Origin: Planctomycetes bacterium UBA1662
Lineage (GTDB): Bacteria > Planctomycetota > UBA8108
Direction: 5' to 3'
DNA length: 21,725 bases
Assembly (NCBI GenBank): GCA_002320775.1
Contig: DCKY01000233.1
Span: 1,461-23,185, forward strand
Both the position numbers and the translations under genes were made by a program. Shown here in pieces: positions 14,633 to 21,725 of this stretch (position 1 is its first letter; each line of letters starts with the position of its first letter). The notes beneath the pieces were generated by a model. That model did no database searches, was not told where the DNA came from, and worked only from the letters and a program-made list of their open reading frames with translations.

Positions 14633-16111
14633 TCAGCTCAGGATCGAGAGCTTCAGCAGGAAGCTCTCATCGGCCTCCGGTTCAGGCTGCCTGGCGACGA
14701 TGATGATCTTGTCGCCGGAGCCGACAACGCCGTCGTCTCGAAGCTTCTTCAGGGCCTGGGGCACCAATTCATCGAGCCTGTTTTCGTGCGGCATCGTGGT
14801 CAGGTTGGGGCCCCGGTAGAGCAGGAGCTGGCGCAGGTTGGAGCGGTCGACAAGGACACCGTACAGCGGCACCGTAGGCGATGCTGTCGACAGGGCGCGA
14901 TGGGTCGTGCCCTCGATGGAGAAGGCGAGAATGCAATCCGCGGCCATATGCTCAGCGAAGATGACCGCCGAGGCCGCCAGGAGATCGTTGATACCTTCCT
15001 TGCCGGTTACGGGGGTGTGAACGCCGCGGTTTCTGTGGTTCAACTCGAGCTCGGCCTCTCGGGCTATGCGGTCCATTTCCGCGACGGATTCTTCCGGGTA
15101 TTTTCCCATCGCTGTTTCCGCTGACAGCATGATCGCGTGGCTGCCATCAAGGACGGCGCTGTAGACATCGTTGACCTCCGCCCGGGTCGGCTGGGGATGG
15201 TCGATCATCGATTCGAGCATCTGGGTGGCGGTGATGGATGGAACTCCCATGGAGTTGGCCTTCGAGATGATCGATTTCTGGGCTCCAGGGACTTTTTCGC
15301 GCGGCAGGGTTACTCCGAGGTCTCCCCGGGCGATGAGCACGGCGTTGGCGGCCTTCAGGATCTCCTCGAGGTTTTGCAGGCCCGTGCCGTCCTCGATCTT
15401 GGCGACGATGAACGATTTTTTTTGTCCACAGGACCCGAGGTGTTTGCGCATCCTGGTGATCTCATCGGAAGATCGAACGAAGGACATGGCGACCATGTCG
15501 ACTCCCATGTCCGCGCCAAATCGGGCATCCTCGAGGTCCTTCTCGTTAAGAATGGGGAACTCGATCTCAGAGTCGGGAAAGATGACTCCTTTGCGGCTTG
15601 AAACCGCGGCCCCCTTACGCACCTTGCAAAGCAGCTCCGCTTCCTGGCAGGAGATCACCTCGAGTTCAATCCTGGCATCGTCGAGAAAGACCCTGTGTCC
15701 GGGTTCTACAAAGCGCTCAGCCCCGAGATAATCGATCCCCAGGCGTTCGGATGTGATCTCTTCTCCTTGGCCAATGAAGATCTCATCTCCCTGCTTCAGT
15801 AAAATGGATTTCGAGGCGTTCGCGTGTCCGAGACGTACCTTGTGTCCCTGAAGATCCTGCATGATGGCGATCGGGCGTCCTGTCTTTGACGATGCCGAGC
15901 GAATCTTCCGGATGAGTTTCTCGTGGGTCTCCCGGGTGCCATGGGAGAAGTTCAGGCGCGCAACGTTCATTCCAGCCTTGATGAGTCCTTCAATCACCTC
16001 CGGGCTCGAGCTCGCGGGACCCAGGGTGCAGACGATTCTGCAGGCCCGCGGGTCTTTCTCGAATTTGATGTCTTTCAGCTCTGGGCTGCCCGGGGTGTTT
16101 TCGTTTGTCAT
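14633..16111 (-). CDS. pyk: Pyruvate kinase
   Basis: A 492-residue enzyme making ATP and pyruvate from phosphoenolpyruvate and ADP in glycolysis. Visible motifs are CRIVCTLGPAS, GMNVARLNFSHG (substrate-binding Arg52, Asn54, Ser56), VAMSFVRS, IVAKIEDG (catalytic Lys and metal-binding Glu), IARGDLG, ITATQMLESMI, PTRAEVNDV and AIMLSAETAMGKYP. A C-terminal allosteric-type domain ends near residue 490. Full length agrees with type II bacterial enzymes. I chose ATG 16111; a TTG one codon earlier (16114) is less likely, and GGGA lies about 9 nt upstream of the ATG. Several normally invariant positions differ: DLQGHKVR for DLQGPKIR, and VNDV for ASDV. A structured 316-nt region separates it from the divergent SDR gene. 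Confidence 0.95.
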   Translation of the reverse strand: MTNENTPGSPELKDIKFEKDPRACRIVCTLGPASSSPEVIEGLIKAGMNVARLNFSHGTRETHEKLIRKIRSASSKTGRPIAIMQDLQGHKVRLGHANASKSILLKQGDEIFIGQGEEITSERLGIDYLGAERFVEPGHRVFLDDARIELEVISCQEAELLCKVRKGAAVSSRKGVIFPDSEIEFPILNEKDLEDARFGADMGVDMVAMSFVRSSDEITRMRKHLGSCGQKKSFIVAKIEDGTGLQNLEEILKAANAVLIARGDLGVTLPREKVPGAQKSIISKANSMGVPSITATQMLESMIDHPQPTRAEVNDVYSAVLDGSHAIMLSAETAMGKYPEESVAEMDRIAREAELELNHRNRGVHTPVTGKEGINDLLAASAVIFAEHMAADCILAFSIEGTTHRALSTASPTVPLYGVLVDRSNLRQLLLYRGPNLTTMPHENRLDELVPQALKKLRDDGVVGSGDKIIIVARQPEPEADESFLLKLSILS

Positions 16112-16427
16112 CAAAGATCATCCCGCCGTGCGGCAGGAACTGTTTTCAGTTGGTCGCTGAGAAGCGGCGCGCTCTCCTGGCGACTGCCAGCGGCTCATAA
16201 ATGGTGCAGGGATACAGTAACGGATACGCTTCAAGAGAGCGAGAGGGGAGCGGTCGCGGCCGCGCTGGTAGCTGAAGATGGGCTTCTCTTCTGTGAGAGA
16301 GTAATTATTGGCTGACCAGCGAATTTCGACGATGACGACCGCGGGGTCTGTGCTTAATTGGACAGTATATAACGCCACAGGTGGGCGATTTTGACCTGTT
16401 GGACGACAAGAAAGGATTGCGTGAAAG
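16112..16427. other. 316-nt divergent intergenic region between pyk and the SDR gene
   Basis: No gene was found. Perfect short hairpins lie in the likely pyk leader: AACTG-TTTT-CAGTT at 16138-16151 and CTGGC-GACT-GCCAG at 16177-16190. A 10-nt palindrome CGCGGCCGCG is at 16255-16264. A TATATAAC stretch at 16366-16373 could be a -10 for the SDR operon, but no good -35 sits at the right distance. These look like an untranslated leader for pyk and a promoter zone, with no specific factor site recognised. Confidence 0.5.
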
Positions 16428-17177
16428 ATGAGCCTGGCGGGAAGCATCGCGGTTGTCACCGGAGCGTCGAGCGGAATCGGTGAGGCCATCGCCCTGGAGC
16501 TGGCTTCGCGGGGGGCGCGTCTGACGCTCACCGCTCGCAGGATGGATCGCCTCGAGACTCTCAGCGCGCGGATCACCGGGGATGGAGGAGAGGAGCCCCT
16601 GCTGGTCTCCGCCGATCTGCGCAAGGACCAGGACATAGCGGCAATCTTTGAGCAGACACGAGCTCGCTGGGGAGGGCTGGATATTCTTATCAACAACGCC
16701 GGCCTCGGGCGCAAGGCGAGCTTCCATGATGGCGCTACGGAGGACTGGCGAGAGATGTTGGAGGTGAATGTCCTGGCGCTGACGGTGGCCTGCCGCGAGG
16801 CGCTCGGGTCATTCGATGAGAAACGAGGCGGTCATATCGTGAATGTCTCAAGCATGGCCGGACACCGGATACCGCCTCGGGGCGGCTTTTACGCCGCCAC
16901 CAAGTTCGCGGTACGCGCCATCACCGAATGCCTGCGCCAGGAATTGCGCGCCCTGGGCAGCCCCTCGCGTGTCAGCGAGATTTCCCCCGGGTTTGTGACC
17001 ACCGAGTTTCACGAGGTCTTCTACCGCGGTGACGCGGAGCAGGTGGCTGCCGGACTGCCGGATTACAGGGTCCTGGATCCCCGCGATGTCGCCGCCTCCG
17101 TCATTCATATACTCGAGGCTCCCGATCATGTGGCGATACACGATGTTCTCATCCGGTCCAATGAGCAGGAGAGCTGA
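16428..17177 (+). CDS. Short-chain dehydrogenase/reductase
   Basis: A 249-residue classical SDR. The NAD(P)-binding TGASSGIG motif is at 11-18, with ARR after beta-strand 2 (36-38) suggesting NADP preference. NNAG is at 89-92, Asn114 in VNVLA, the catalytic Ser in NVSSMAG (about 142), and Tyr155-x3-Lys159 in FYAATK. The SPGFVTTEF region follows. All catalytic-tetrad residues are present. The substrate is unknown; the closest recognisable type is the YdfG/serine-dehydrogenase-like group of general reductases. ATG 16428 follows AAGGA about 11 nt upstream. It is the first gene of a three-gene plus-strand cluster with the TPR and ASPIC lipoproteins, whose first start codon lies 2 nt after this stop. 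Confidence 0.92.
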   Translation: MSLAGSIAVVTGASSGIGEAIALELASRGARLTLTARRMDRLETLSARITGDGGEEPLLVSADLRKDQDIAAIFEQTRARWGGLDILINNAGLGRKASFHDGATEDWREMLEVNVLALTVACREALGSFDEKRGGHIVNVSSMAGHRIPPRGGFYAATKFAVRAITECLRQELRALGSPSRVSEISPGFVTTEFHEVFYRGDAEQVAAGLPDYRVLDPRDVAASVIHILEAPDHVAIHDVLIRSNEQES

Positions 17178-17178
17178 C

Positions 17179-17967
17179 GTGCGTTCTTTTTTCGCGTCTT
17201 TCCTCGCGGCACTCTGTTTCTTCCTGCCCGGCTGCCGGGAGGAGGGAGACGCGGTCCAGCGGGTCTCCAGGGAGAGCAGGCTCCCTCCATCTGCGGGGGA
17301 CAGCGATCCCCGCCTGGAGCAGGCGCTGTTGAAGATCACCGCGGGCTCGTATGACGAGGCCCGGGAGATCATCGCCGCTGTACTGTCGGACCACCCCGAT
17401 TCCTACCGCGGCCGATTCCTGGAGGCGTTTACCTGGCATCGGCAGAAACGCTATGAGAAGGCTCGCAAGGGCTTCGAGGTTGTTCTGAGTTCGCGGGCGG
17501 GCTTTGCCGGCAGCGAGAGCGTTCATCATTTTTATGGCTGGGCACTCTATCACCTCGGCCGGCTGGGTGAGGCGGAGGAGGCCTTCCGGGAGCACGCGAA
17601 GAAGGCTCCCCGGGTCGCCTCGACCTGGTTCGCGCTGGGGTTGATTGCGCTTGAGAACCATCGTCTTGGCGAGGCAGAGTCCCTCCTCGACAATGCCCGA
17701 AGGATCCAGGATGCGAATTCGAAGAAGCAGAAGGAGCTGGCGAAGACGATAGCCAGGCTTGGCGAGGTTCACATCCTGCAGGGCCGGCTCGAGCTGGCGA
17801 GGAAAGATCTCGAAGAGGCTGTGAGGATCTGGCCCGGACACTTCAACGCCCACTACAAGCTTTACCGTGTGCTTTTGCGGTTGGGAGAGAAGGAGGCCGC
17901 GCAGGCTGCCCTGAAACGGCACCAGGCGCTTGCCGGGGCTTCCGGGAAGAGGAGGACGGGATCTTGA
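17179..17967 (+). CDS. TPR-repeat lipoprotein
   Basis: A 262-residue protein. The N-terminus (V/M)RSFFASFLAALCFFLPGC is a lipoprotein signal with the lipid-bearing Cys at residue 19, so it is probably membrane-anchored outside the inner membrane. The rest is made of TPR-type helix pairs: EQALLKITAGSYDEAREIIAAVL, FYGWALYHLGRLGEAEEAFREHAKKAP, WFALGLIALENHRLGEAESLLDNA, LGEVHILQGRLELARKDLEEAVRIWP and AHYKLYRVLLRLGEKEAAQAALKRH. I chose the GTG at 17179 because AGGAG lies 7 nt upstream and it gives a clean signal sequence. An ATG at 17161 overlaps the SDR gene and has no ribosome site. The stop overlaps the next start by 3 nt. The protein is likely a protein-binding partner of the downstream lipoprotein. 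Confidence 0.85.
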   Translation: MRSFFASFLAALCFFLPGCREEGDAVQRVSRESRLPPSAGDSDPRLEQALLKITAGSYDEAREIIAAVLSDHPDSYRGRFLEAFTWHRQKRYEKARKGFEVVLSSRAGFAGSESVHHFYGWALYHLGRLGEAEEAFREHAKKAPRVASTWFALGLIALENHRLGEAESLLDNARRIQDANSKKQKELAKTIARLGEVHILQGRLELARKDLEEAVRIWPGHFNAHYKLYRVLLRLGEKEAAQAALKRHQALAGASGKRRTGS

Positions 17968-19634
17968 GGCTCTTTCTCTCTCTGCTTTGCATCTTCTGGC
18001 TTGGCGGCTGCGCTGAGCGTAATTCGCCGGTCGGCGAGGGCGGCATTCGCATGCGTGAGCTCGATGCCGGCTCAACTGGGCTCGACCTGTCGCTGACCTC
18101 AGGCGGCACGCCCTCCAGGGAGATTCTCGAGGTGAAGGGGTGTGGGTTGGCTCTCATCGATTTTGATTCAGACGGCGATCTCGATGTTTTCGCTCCCAAC
18201 GGGGCGACCCTCGAAGCTCCCGAGAAGGGGCCGGGCTGCAGGATGTTTGAGAATCGAGGGGGGTTGAGATTTGTCGATGCGACGGCCCGGCTCGGGCTTG
18301 GCCTGAGACGCTGGAGCTTCGGCGTGGCGGTGGGGGACTACGATGGGGATGGCCATGACGATCTCTTCGTCGCCTGCTACGGACCCAATGTCCTGCTGCG
18401 CAATAAGGCGGGTGAGGGCTTCGAGGATGTCTCCGGGGAAGCCGGTGTCTCCGATGGGGGCTGGGGCACAGGCTGCGCCTTTGCCGATACCGATGGAGAT
18501 GGGGATCTCGATCTCTATGTCTGCAATTATCTCGCCTTCGACCCGGCGAATCCGCCGCCGCGGGCGACTTTCAAAAAGACCGAGGTTCTCGGCGGCCCTC
18601 TCGGGCTCGCGGCCCAGCATGACATCCTCTACGAGAACCTGGGAGCTGGGCGGTTCAGGGATTCGAGTGAGAGTTCCGGCATCCATTCGGTGCGGCCCGC
18701 CTACGCGTTGAACGTCGCCATCCTGGATCTCAACGGAGACTCGCGACAGGATATTTTCGTCGGCAACGACTCGATGGGAAATTACCTGTTCAGCAACCAG
18801 GGCGGCGGACGGTTCCGCGAGGTGGGAATCGAGAGCGGCGTCTCGGCTAATTCAGATGGCGCCTCCCAGGCGACAATGGGGATCGCGGTGGGCGATGTCG
18901 ACGGCAACGGCTTCCCTGATCTCTTCACAACCAACTTCTCAGGCGACACCAACACCCTGCATCTGAATCTTGATGGCTCCTTCTTCGCCGACAGGACTCG
19001 TGCCTGGGGGCTTGGCAGGGTCTCGATGACCAGCCTTGGCTGGGCCTGCGATTTCAGCGACCTTGACCAGGACGGGGATGAGGACCTCGTGGTCTTCAAC
19101 GGGCATGTCTTCCCGCAGGCTACTCCCGAGAGCATGGATTCGCCCTACCTGCAGCGTCCGCTGCTCTTTGAGCAGGATCAAGGACGCTTCTCGCTTGTCG
19201 ATAAATCTTCGACGGCCGGCTCCTGGATAGATGAGGCTCACCGTGATCGTACCGCCGTTCGCGGCGATCTCGATGGAGATGGGGATCTCGACTTTATCGT
19301 TGGGGGACTGAACGAACCTCTGCGCCTGCTGCGAAATGAACAGGGGGAGGGGAATCGCTGGCTCCTCGTAGAGCTGCGGGATGATCGTCCCGGTTCGATG
19401 AATCGCCGGGGACTTGGAAGCCTGGTCGAGCTGCGGCATGGAGGGCGGTCAGCGAGGCGCTGGCTGCGCGGCGGCGGACCCTTTCAGTCGGCCAACTCCC
19501 ACCGTGTTCATTTCGGGTTGGGCGCGGGGACGGCCGAGGCGCGTCTCGTCATCACCTGGCCCGATGGAGTGGAGCAGGATTGCGGGACCGTGCCGCTGGA
19601 CTCACTCTATACCGCTCGCCGGGACAGTGACTGA
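17964..19634 (+). CDS. FG-GAP/VCBS-type repeat lipoprotein with C-terminal ASPIC/UnbV domain
   Basis: A 556-residue secreted lipoprotein. The signal MRLFLSLLCIFWLGGC places the lipid Cys at residue 16. Seven calcium-loop repeats of the DxDxDGDxD kind lie at about 66-74, 125-133, 175-183, 255-263, 311-319, 366-374 and 435-443, as in beta-propeller FG-GAP proteins. Residues 465-552 (NRWLLVELR...RRGLGSLVEL...SANSHRVHFGLG...RLVITWPDGVEQ) are an ASPIC/UnbV domain. Such proteins are common in Planctomycetota and Acidobacteriota, often beside TPR proteins, with no proven function. The start is TTG at 17964, with GGAGG 8 nt upstream; the TTGA overlaps the preceding stop, giving tight coupling. The gene is followed by a promoter for the next gene. 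Confidence 0.9.
   Translation: MRLFLSLLCIFWLGGCAERNSPVGEGGIRMRELDAGSTGLDLSLTSGGTPSREILEVKGCGLALIDFDSDGDLDVFAPNGATLEAPEKGPGCRMFENRGGLRFVDATARLGLGLRRWSFGVAVGDYDGDGHDDLFVACYGPNVLLRNKAGEGFEDVSGEAGVSDGGWGTGCAFADTDGDGDLDLYVCNYLAFDPANPPPRATFKKTEVLGGPLGLAAQHDILYENLGAGRFRDSSESSGIHSVRPAYALNVAILDLNGDSRQDIFVGNDSMGNYLFSNQGGGRFREVGIESGVSANSDGASQATMGIAVGDVDGNGFPDLFTTNFSGDTNTLHLNLDGSFFADRTRAWGLGRVSMTSLGWACDFSDLDQDGDEDLVVFNGHVFPQATPESMDSPYLQRPLLFEQDQGRFSLVDKSSTAGSWIDEAHRDRTAVRGDLDGDGDLDFIVGGLNEPLRLLRNEQGEGNRWLLVELRDDRPGSMNRRGLGSLVELRHGGRSARRWLRGGGPFQSANSHRVHFGLGAGTAEARLVITWPDGVEQDCGTVPLDSLYTARRDSD
18491..19291 (+). repeat. 21-bp exact direct repeat within the ASPIC gene
   Basis: The same 21 bases, encoding the DGDGDLD calcium loop, occur at 18491-18511 and 19271-19291. 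The offset is 780 nt, a multiple of three. Other loops of the same protein use different codons. Confidence 0.7.
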
Positions 19635-19660
19635 ATTTCAGCGTTGCTTCCCGGTAGAGT

Positions 19661-19689
19661 TTGAGGGCGATAGAGGGTAAATATATAGT
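19661..19689 (+). promoter_or_regulatory. Sigma70-type promoter for the MFS-PlsC gene
   Basis: TTGAGG (19661-19666) and TATAGT (19684-19689) are separated by exactly 17 bp. The predicted start near 19696 leaves a leader of about 50 nt to the TTG start at 19746. An inverted repeat overlaps the -10. Confidence 0.6.
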
Positions 19690-19703
19690 CTGCTCGGGAC
19701 TAT
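19685..19703 (+). promoter_or_regulatory. Inverted repeat overlapping the -10 (operator or transcript end)
   Basis: ATAGTC (19685-19690) and GACTAT (19698-19703) are perfect 6-bp inverted repeats with a 7-nt spacer, followed by TGTTTTG. The left arm lies inside the TATAGT -10 hexamer, so a bound dimer would block the promoter. It could instead be a weak terminator for the upstream lipoprotein operon. Confidence 0.4.
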
Positions 19704-19731
19704 TGTTTTGCCTGCGAATGGAATTCAGCCT

Positions 19732-19737
19732 GAGGAG
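19732..19737 (+). promoter_or_regulatory. Strong ribosome binding site that fixes a TTG start
   Basis: GAGGAG lies 8 nt before the TTG at 19746. No ATG with a ribosome site is available nearby, and the frame downstream of TTG is the conserved MFS start. Confidence 0.75.
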
Positions 19738-19745
19738 TCTCCAGT

Positions 19746-21725
19746 TTGAGTAAAGAAACCAAGCGCCCGTTGGGCGGATTATTGGTCACGCAGTTCTTCG
19801 GGGCGTTTAACGACAATGCCTGGAAGCAGCTCGTGCTGTTGCTTGGCATGAACAGCGTCTACATTGCCGGGCAGGGGAACGAAACCGCCAACCTGAACTG
19901 GGTCACCTGGAGTTTTCTCGCCCTGACCTCGGCGCTGTTCATTTTCACTCTTCCGTCCGCCTATATTGCCGATCGCTTCAGCAAGCGCTCGGTGATCATC
20001 TCGATGAAGTTCCTGGAGCTGGCCTTGATGGCAACCGGGTTGTTCTTCCTGTGGAAGAACCCGGAGGCCCACATGATGATCTTTATCCTGGTGCTCATCG
20101 GGCTCGGTGCCCAGAGCGCCCTGTTCAGTCCGGCCAAGTACGGTATCGTTCCCCAGCTGGTTTCCCATCGGGGACTGTCCCACGCCAATGGCCTGCTGGA
20201 GCTTTTTACGATCACGGCGATCGTAGGAGGTACCCTGGCCATGGGCTCCATGGTGCCTTACCTGGGGGTCGCCAAGGGAAATTGGCTGGTTGATGGAAAG
20301 AACATGGTCTGGATTGCCGGTGGAGTGATGGCGCTCTTTTCGGTGGTGGGATTGTTGACCAGCTTCACCATCCCCCGCGTTCCTCCCGCCGGATCTCCCG
20401 CCGGTATCGGCTTGATCCTGCGTACAGCCTGGCGGGATATTCGCTCCAAGCGGCCACTCTGGCTGGCGATTCTCGGCCTCGCTTTTTACTGGGGCATAGC
20501 GAGTTTTCTCGGACCGGTGGCCATCGTCAAGGGTGAAGAACTGGTCAGTGATCTTGAAGGGGTCTGGAGGAACAATGGCCTGCTGATGGGATGTTTCGCC
20601 ATCGGTATCGCGATCGGAAGCTACATCTGCGGCCGGGGATCCAAGGGAAAGGTCGAGTACGGATTTATTCCACTCGGCGCCCTGGGCATGGCTTTTTTCA
20701 CCCTGCTGATGGGACTCCTGTCTCCGGGTTTCAAGGGCTCGCTCTTCTGCTTCTTTATGGTTGGTATCAGCAGCGGCTTCATCCTGATTCCGCTCAATGC
20801 GCTTCTGCAGTGGCAGGCATCCAAGGAGCATCGCGGCTCGGTGATCGCCGTCAGCAATCTCTTCACCTTCGCCGGCTGCATCATTGGAAACCTGCTGGGG
20901 ATCCTGCTGGCCAACCTGGGTTCCATCGCCCCGGAGTGGATCGTTGGCGCCGAGCCCGAGACACTCAAGGTCGGTGTTGACGGGCTCTTCATCGGAGCCG
21001 GGTTGTTGACCACCGCCGCGACGGTGTGGTCCCTCTTCCAGGTTCCGGACGCCTTCATTCGCCTGCTGCTTATTTTCTTCTCCTGCACCTTCTACAGGCT
21101 GCGAGTCGTCGGAGGGGCTAACGTGCCTTCTGAGGGCGGCGCCCTGCTGGTTCCAAACCATGTTTCCTTTGTTGATGGGCTTTTCCTGGTCGCCAGCATC
21201 GATCGTCCGATTCGCTTCATCGTCGAGTCTTCCTATTTCCAACATCCCATCTACGGCCCCTTCCTCAGAGCCTTCAAGGCCATCGAGGTTTCCTCTTCCG
21301 GTGGTCCGAGGGTGATCCTCAAGGCCATGCGGGATGCGGGGCAGCATATTGACGATGGTCACCTCGTCTGTATTTTCGGTGAGGGCCAGATCACCCGTAC
21401 CGGCCAGATGCAGCCCTTCAAGCGCGGTCTCGAGCGCATCGTCAAGGGCAGAGACGCTCCCATCATCCCGGTGAACCTCGACGGTGTCTGGGGCAGCATC
21501 TTCAGCCGCTCCGGCGGTCGCTTCCTGACCAAGATTCCCAAGAAGATTCCCTACCCGGTGACGATCAGCTTTGGAGAGCCGATGGAGCCGGATACATCGG
21601 TTACAGCGGTTCGCAAGGCCGTCCAGGATCTCGGCAGCGATGCCTGGAATACGCATCGCGGGGGAGTGAAGCCGCTCCATCATAACTTTATCCGCAGTTG
21701 TCGGCCGCTTGTGCGGATTTTCTCC
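19746..21725 (+). CDS. MFS transporter and PlsC acyltransferase fusion (Aas/LplT-like), 3' end outside window
   Basis: The frame runs from TTG 19746 to the window edge without a stop (660 codons). Residues 1-430 are a major facilitator transporter of the LplT type: LGGLLVTQFFGAFNDNAWKQ near the start, SAYIADRFSKRSV, GAQSALFSPAKYGIVPQLV, and about 12 hydrophobic segments. Residues 450-640 are a PlsC-type acyltransferase with the catalytic NHVSFVD (His472, Asp477) and the EGQITRTG block (Glu546). LplT flips lysophospholipids across the inner membrane and Aas-type PlsC domains re-acylate them, so the protein couples uptake and repair. In known three-part fusions an acyl-ACP synthetase (AMP-binding) domain follows; that part would lie beyond 21725. 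The start is supported by GAGGAG 8 nt upstream. It has its own promoter. Confidence 0.92.
   Translation, partial: MSKETKRPLGGLLVTQFFGAFNDNAWKQLVLLLGMNSVYIAGQGNETANLNWVTWSFLALTSALFIFTLPSAYIADRFSKRSVIISMKFLELALMATGLFFLWKNPEAHMMIFILVLIGLGAQSALFSPAKYGIVPQLVSHRGLSHANGLLELFTITAIVGGTLAMGSMVPYLGVAKGNWLVDGKNMVWIAGGVMALFSVVGLLTSFTIPRVPPAGSPAGIGLILRTAWRDIRSKRPLWLAILGLAFYWGIASFLGPVAIVKGEELVSDLEGVWRNNGLLMGCFAIGIAIGSYICGRGSKGKVEYGFIPLGALGMAFFTLLMGLLSPGFKGSLFCFFMVGISSGFILIPLNALLQWQASKEHRGSVIAVSNLFTFAGCIIGNLLGILLANLGSIAPEWIVGAEPETLKVGVDGLFIGAGLLTTAATVWSLFQVPDAFIRLLLIFFSCTFYRLRVVGGANVPSEGGALLVPNHVSFVDGLFLVASIDRPIRFIVESSYFQHPIYGPFLRAFKAIEVSSSGGPRVILKAMRDAGQHIDDGHLVCIFGEGQITRTGQMQPFKRGLERIVKGRDAPIIPVNLDGVWGSIFSRSGGRFLTKIPKKIPYPVTISFGEPMEPDTSVTAVRKAVQDLGSDAWNTHRGGVKPLHHNFIRSCRPLVRIFS

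Noticed and set aside
16112..16114. TTG at 16114 as the pyk start
   Set aside because: The adjacent in-frame ATG at 16111 is the better codon, with similar spacing to the weak GGGA site.
19779..21683. 634-codon open frame on the minus strand
   Set aside because: Antisense to the MFS-PlsC gene; the translation is an Asp/Gln/Glu/Gly-rich shadow, whereas the plus strand has transmembrane segments and acyltransferase motifs.

Overview
This is a GC-rich, tightly packed, chromosomal-looking segment with 15 protein genes, of which the first and last are cut by the window edges, plus one tRNA gene. I see no insertion sequence, prophage, CRISPR array or rRNA. Lipoprotein signal sequences, an ASPIC/UnbV-type repeat lipoprotein next to a TPR lipoprotein, a large secreted zinc-ribbon protein with a secretin-like patch, an MFS-PlsC fusion and a selenocysteine tRNA suggest a free-living Gram-negative bacterium. 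A Planctomycetota-like or Myxococcota/deltaproteobacterial-like lineage is my best guess, but the sequence does not settle it.

Layout. Positions 1-835 (+) are the end of an ATP synthase operon (atpD 3' end, atpC). metF follows (952-1833, +). Positions 1834-2409 are the largest gene-free stretch. It holds a strong hairpin after metF, a long imperfect stem-loop element (about 2001-2116), and a sigma70-type promoter whose predicted transcript starts at two mutually exclusive hairpins, one followed by T8. Next is an 850-residue JAMM-metalloprotease/DinG-helicase fusion (2410-4962) with a MobA/MocA-like nucleotidyltransferase 4 nt behind it. Converging on these are a peroxiredoxin-like protein that lacks both active-site cysteines and a B3/B4-domain protein (5608-6885, -).

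A SirB1-like transglutaminase-fold protein (7017-7919, +) converges on a two-gene minus-strand unit: the lipoyl E2 acyltransferase of a 2-oxoacid dehydrogenase and an M24 aminopeptidase, with a clear promoter upstream. Further along the minus strand are a metallophosphoesterase, selC (tRNA-Sec), a 977-residue exported DnaJ-type zinc-ribbon protein of unknown function, and pyruvate kinase. Divergent from pyruvate kinase is a plus-strand operon: SDR oxidoreductase, TPR lipoprotein, ASPIC repeat lipoprotein. The window ends in an MFS-PlsC fusion with its own promoter, open to the last base.

How the genes relate. Most of the window is housekeeping (energy, C1 metabolism, glycolysis, 2-oxoacid oxidation, phospholipid repair). 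The most unusual items are the JAMM-DinG fusion with its leader, the cysteine-less peroxiredoxin, the exported zinc-ribbon/secretin-patch protein, and selC without any selenoprotein or sel gene in view. Three genes near the right end probably start at GTG or TTG, judged from strong ribosome binding sites.
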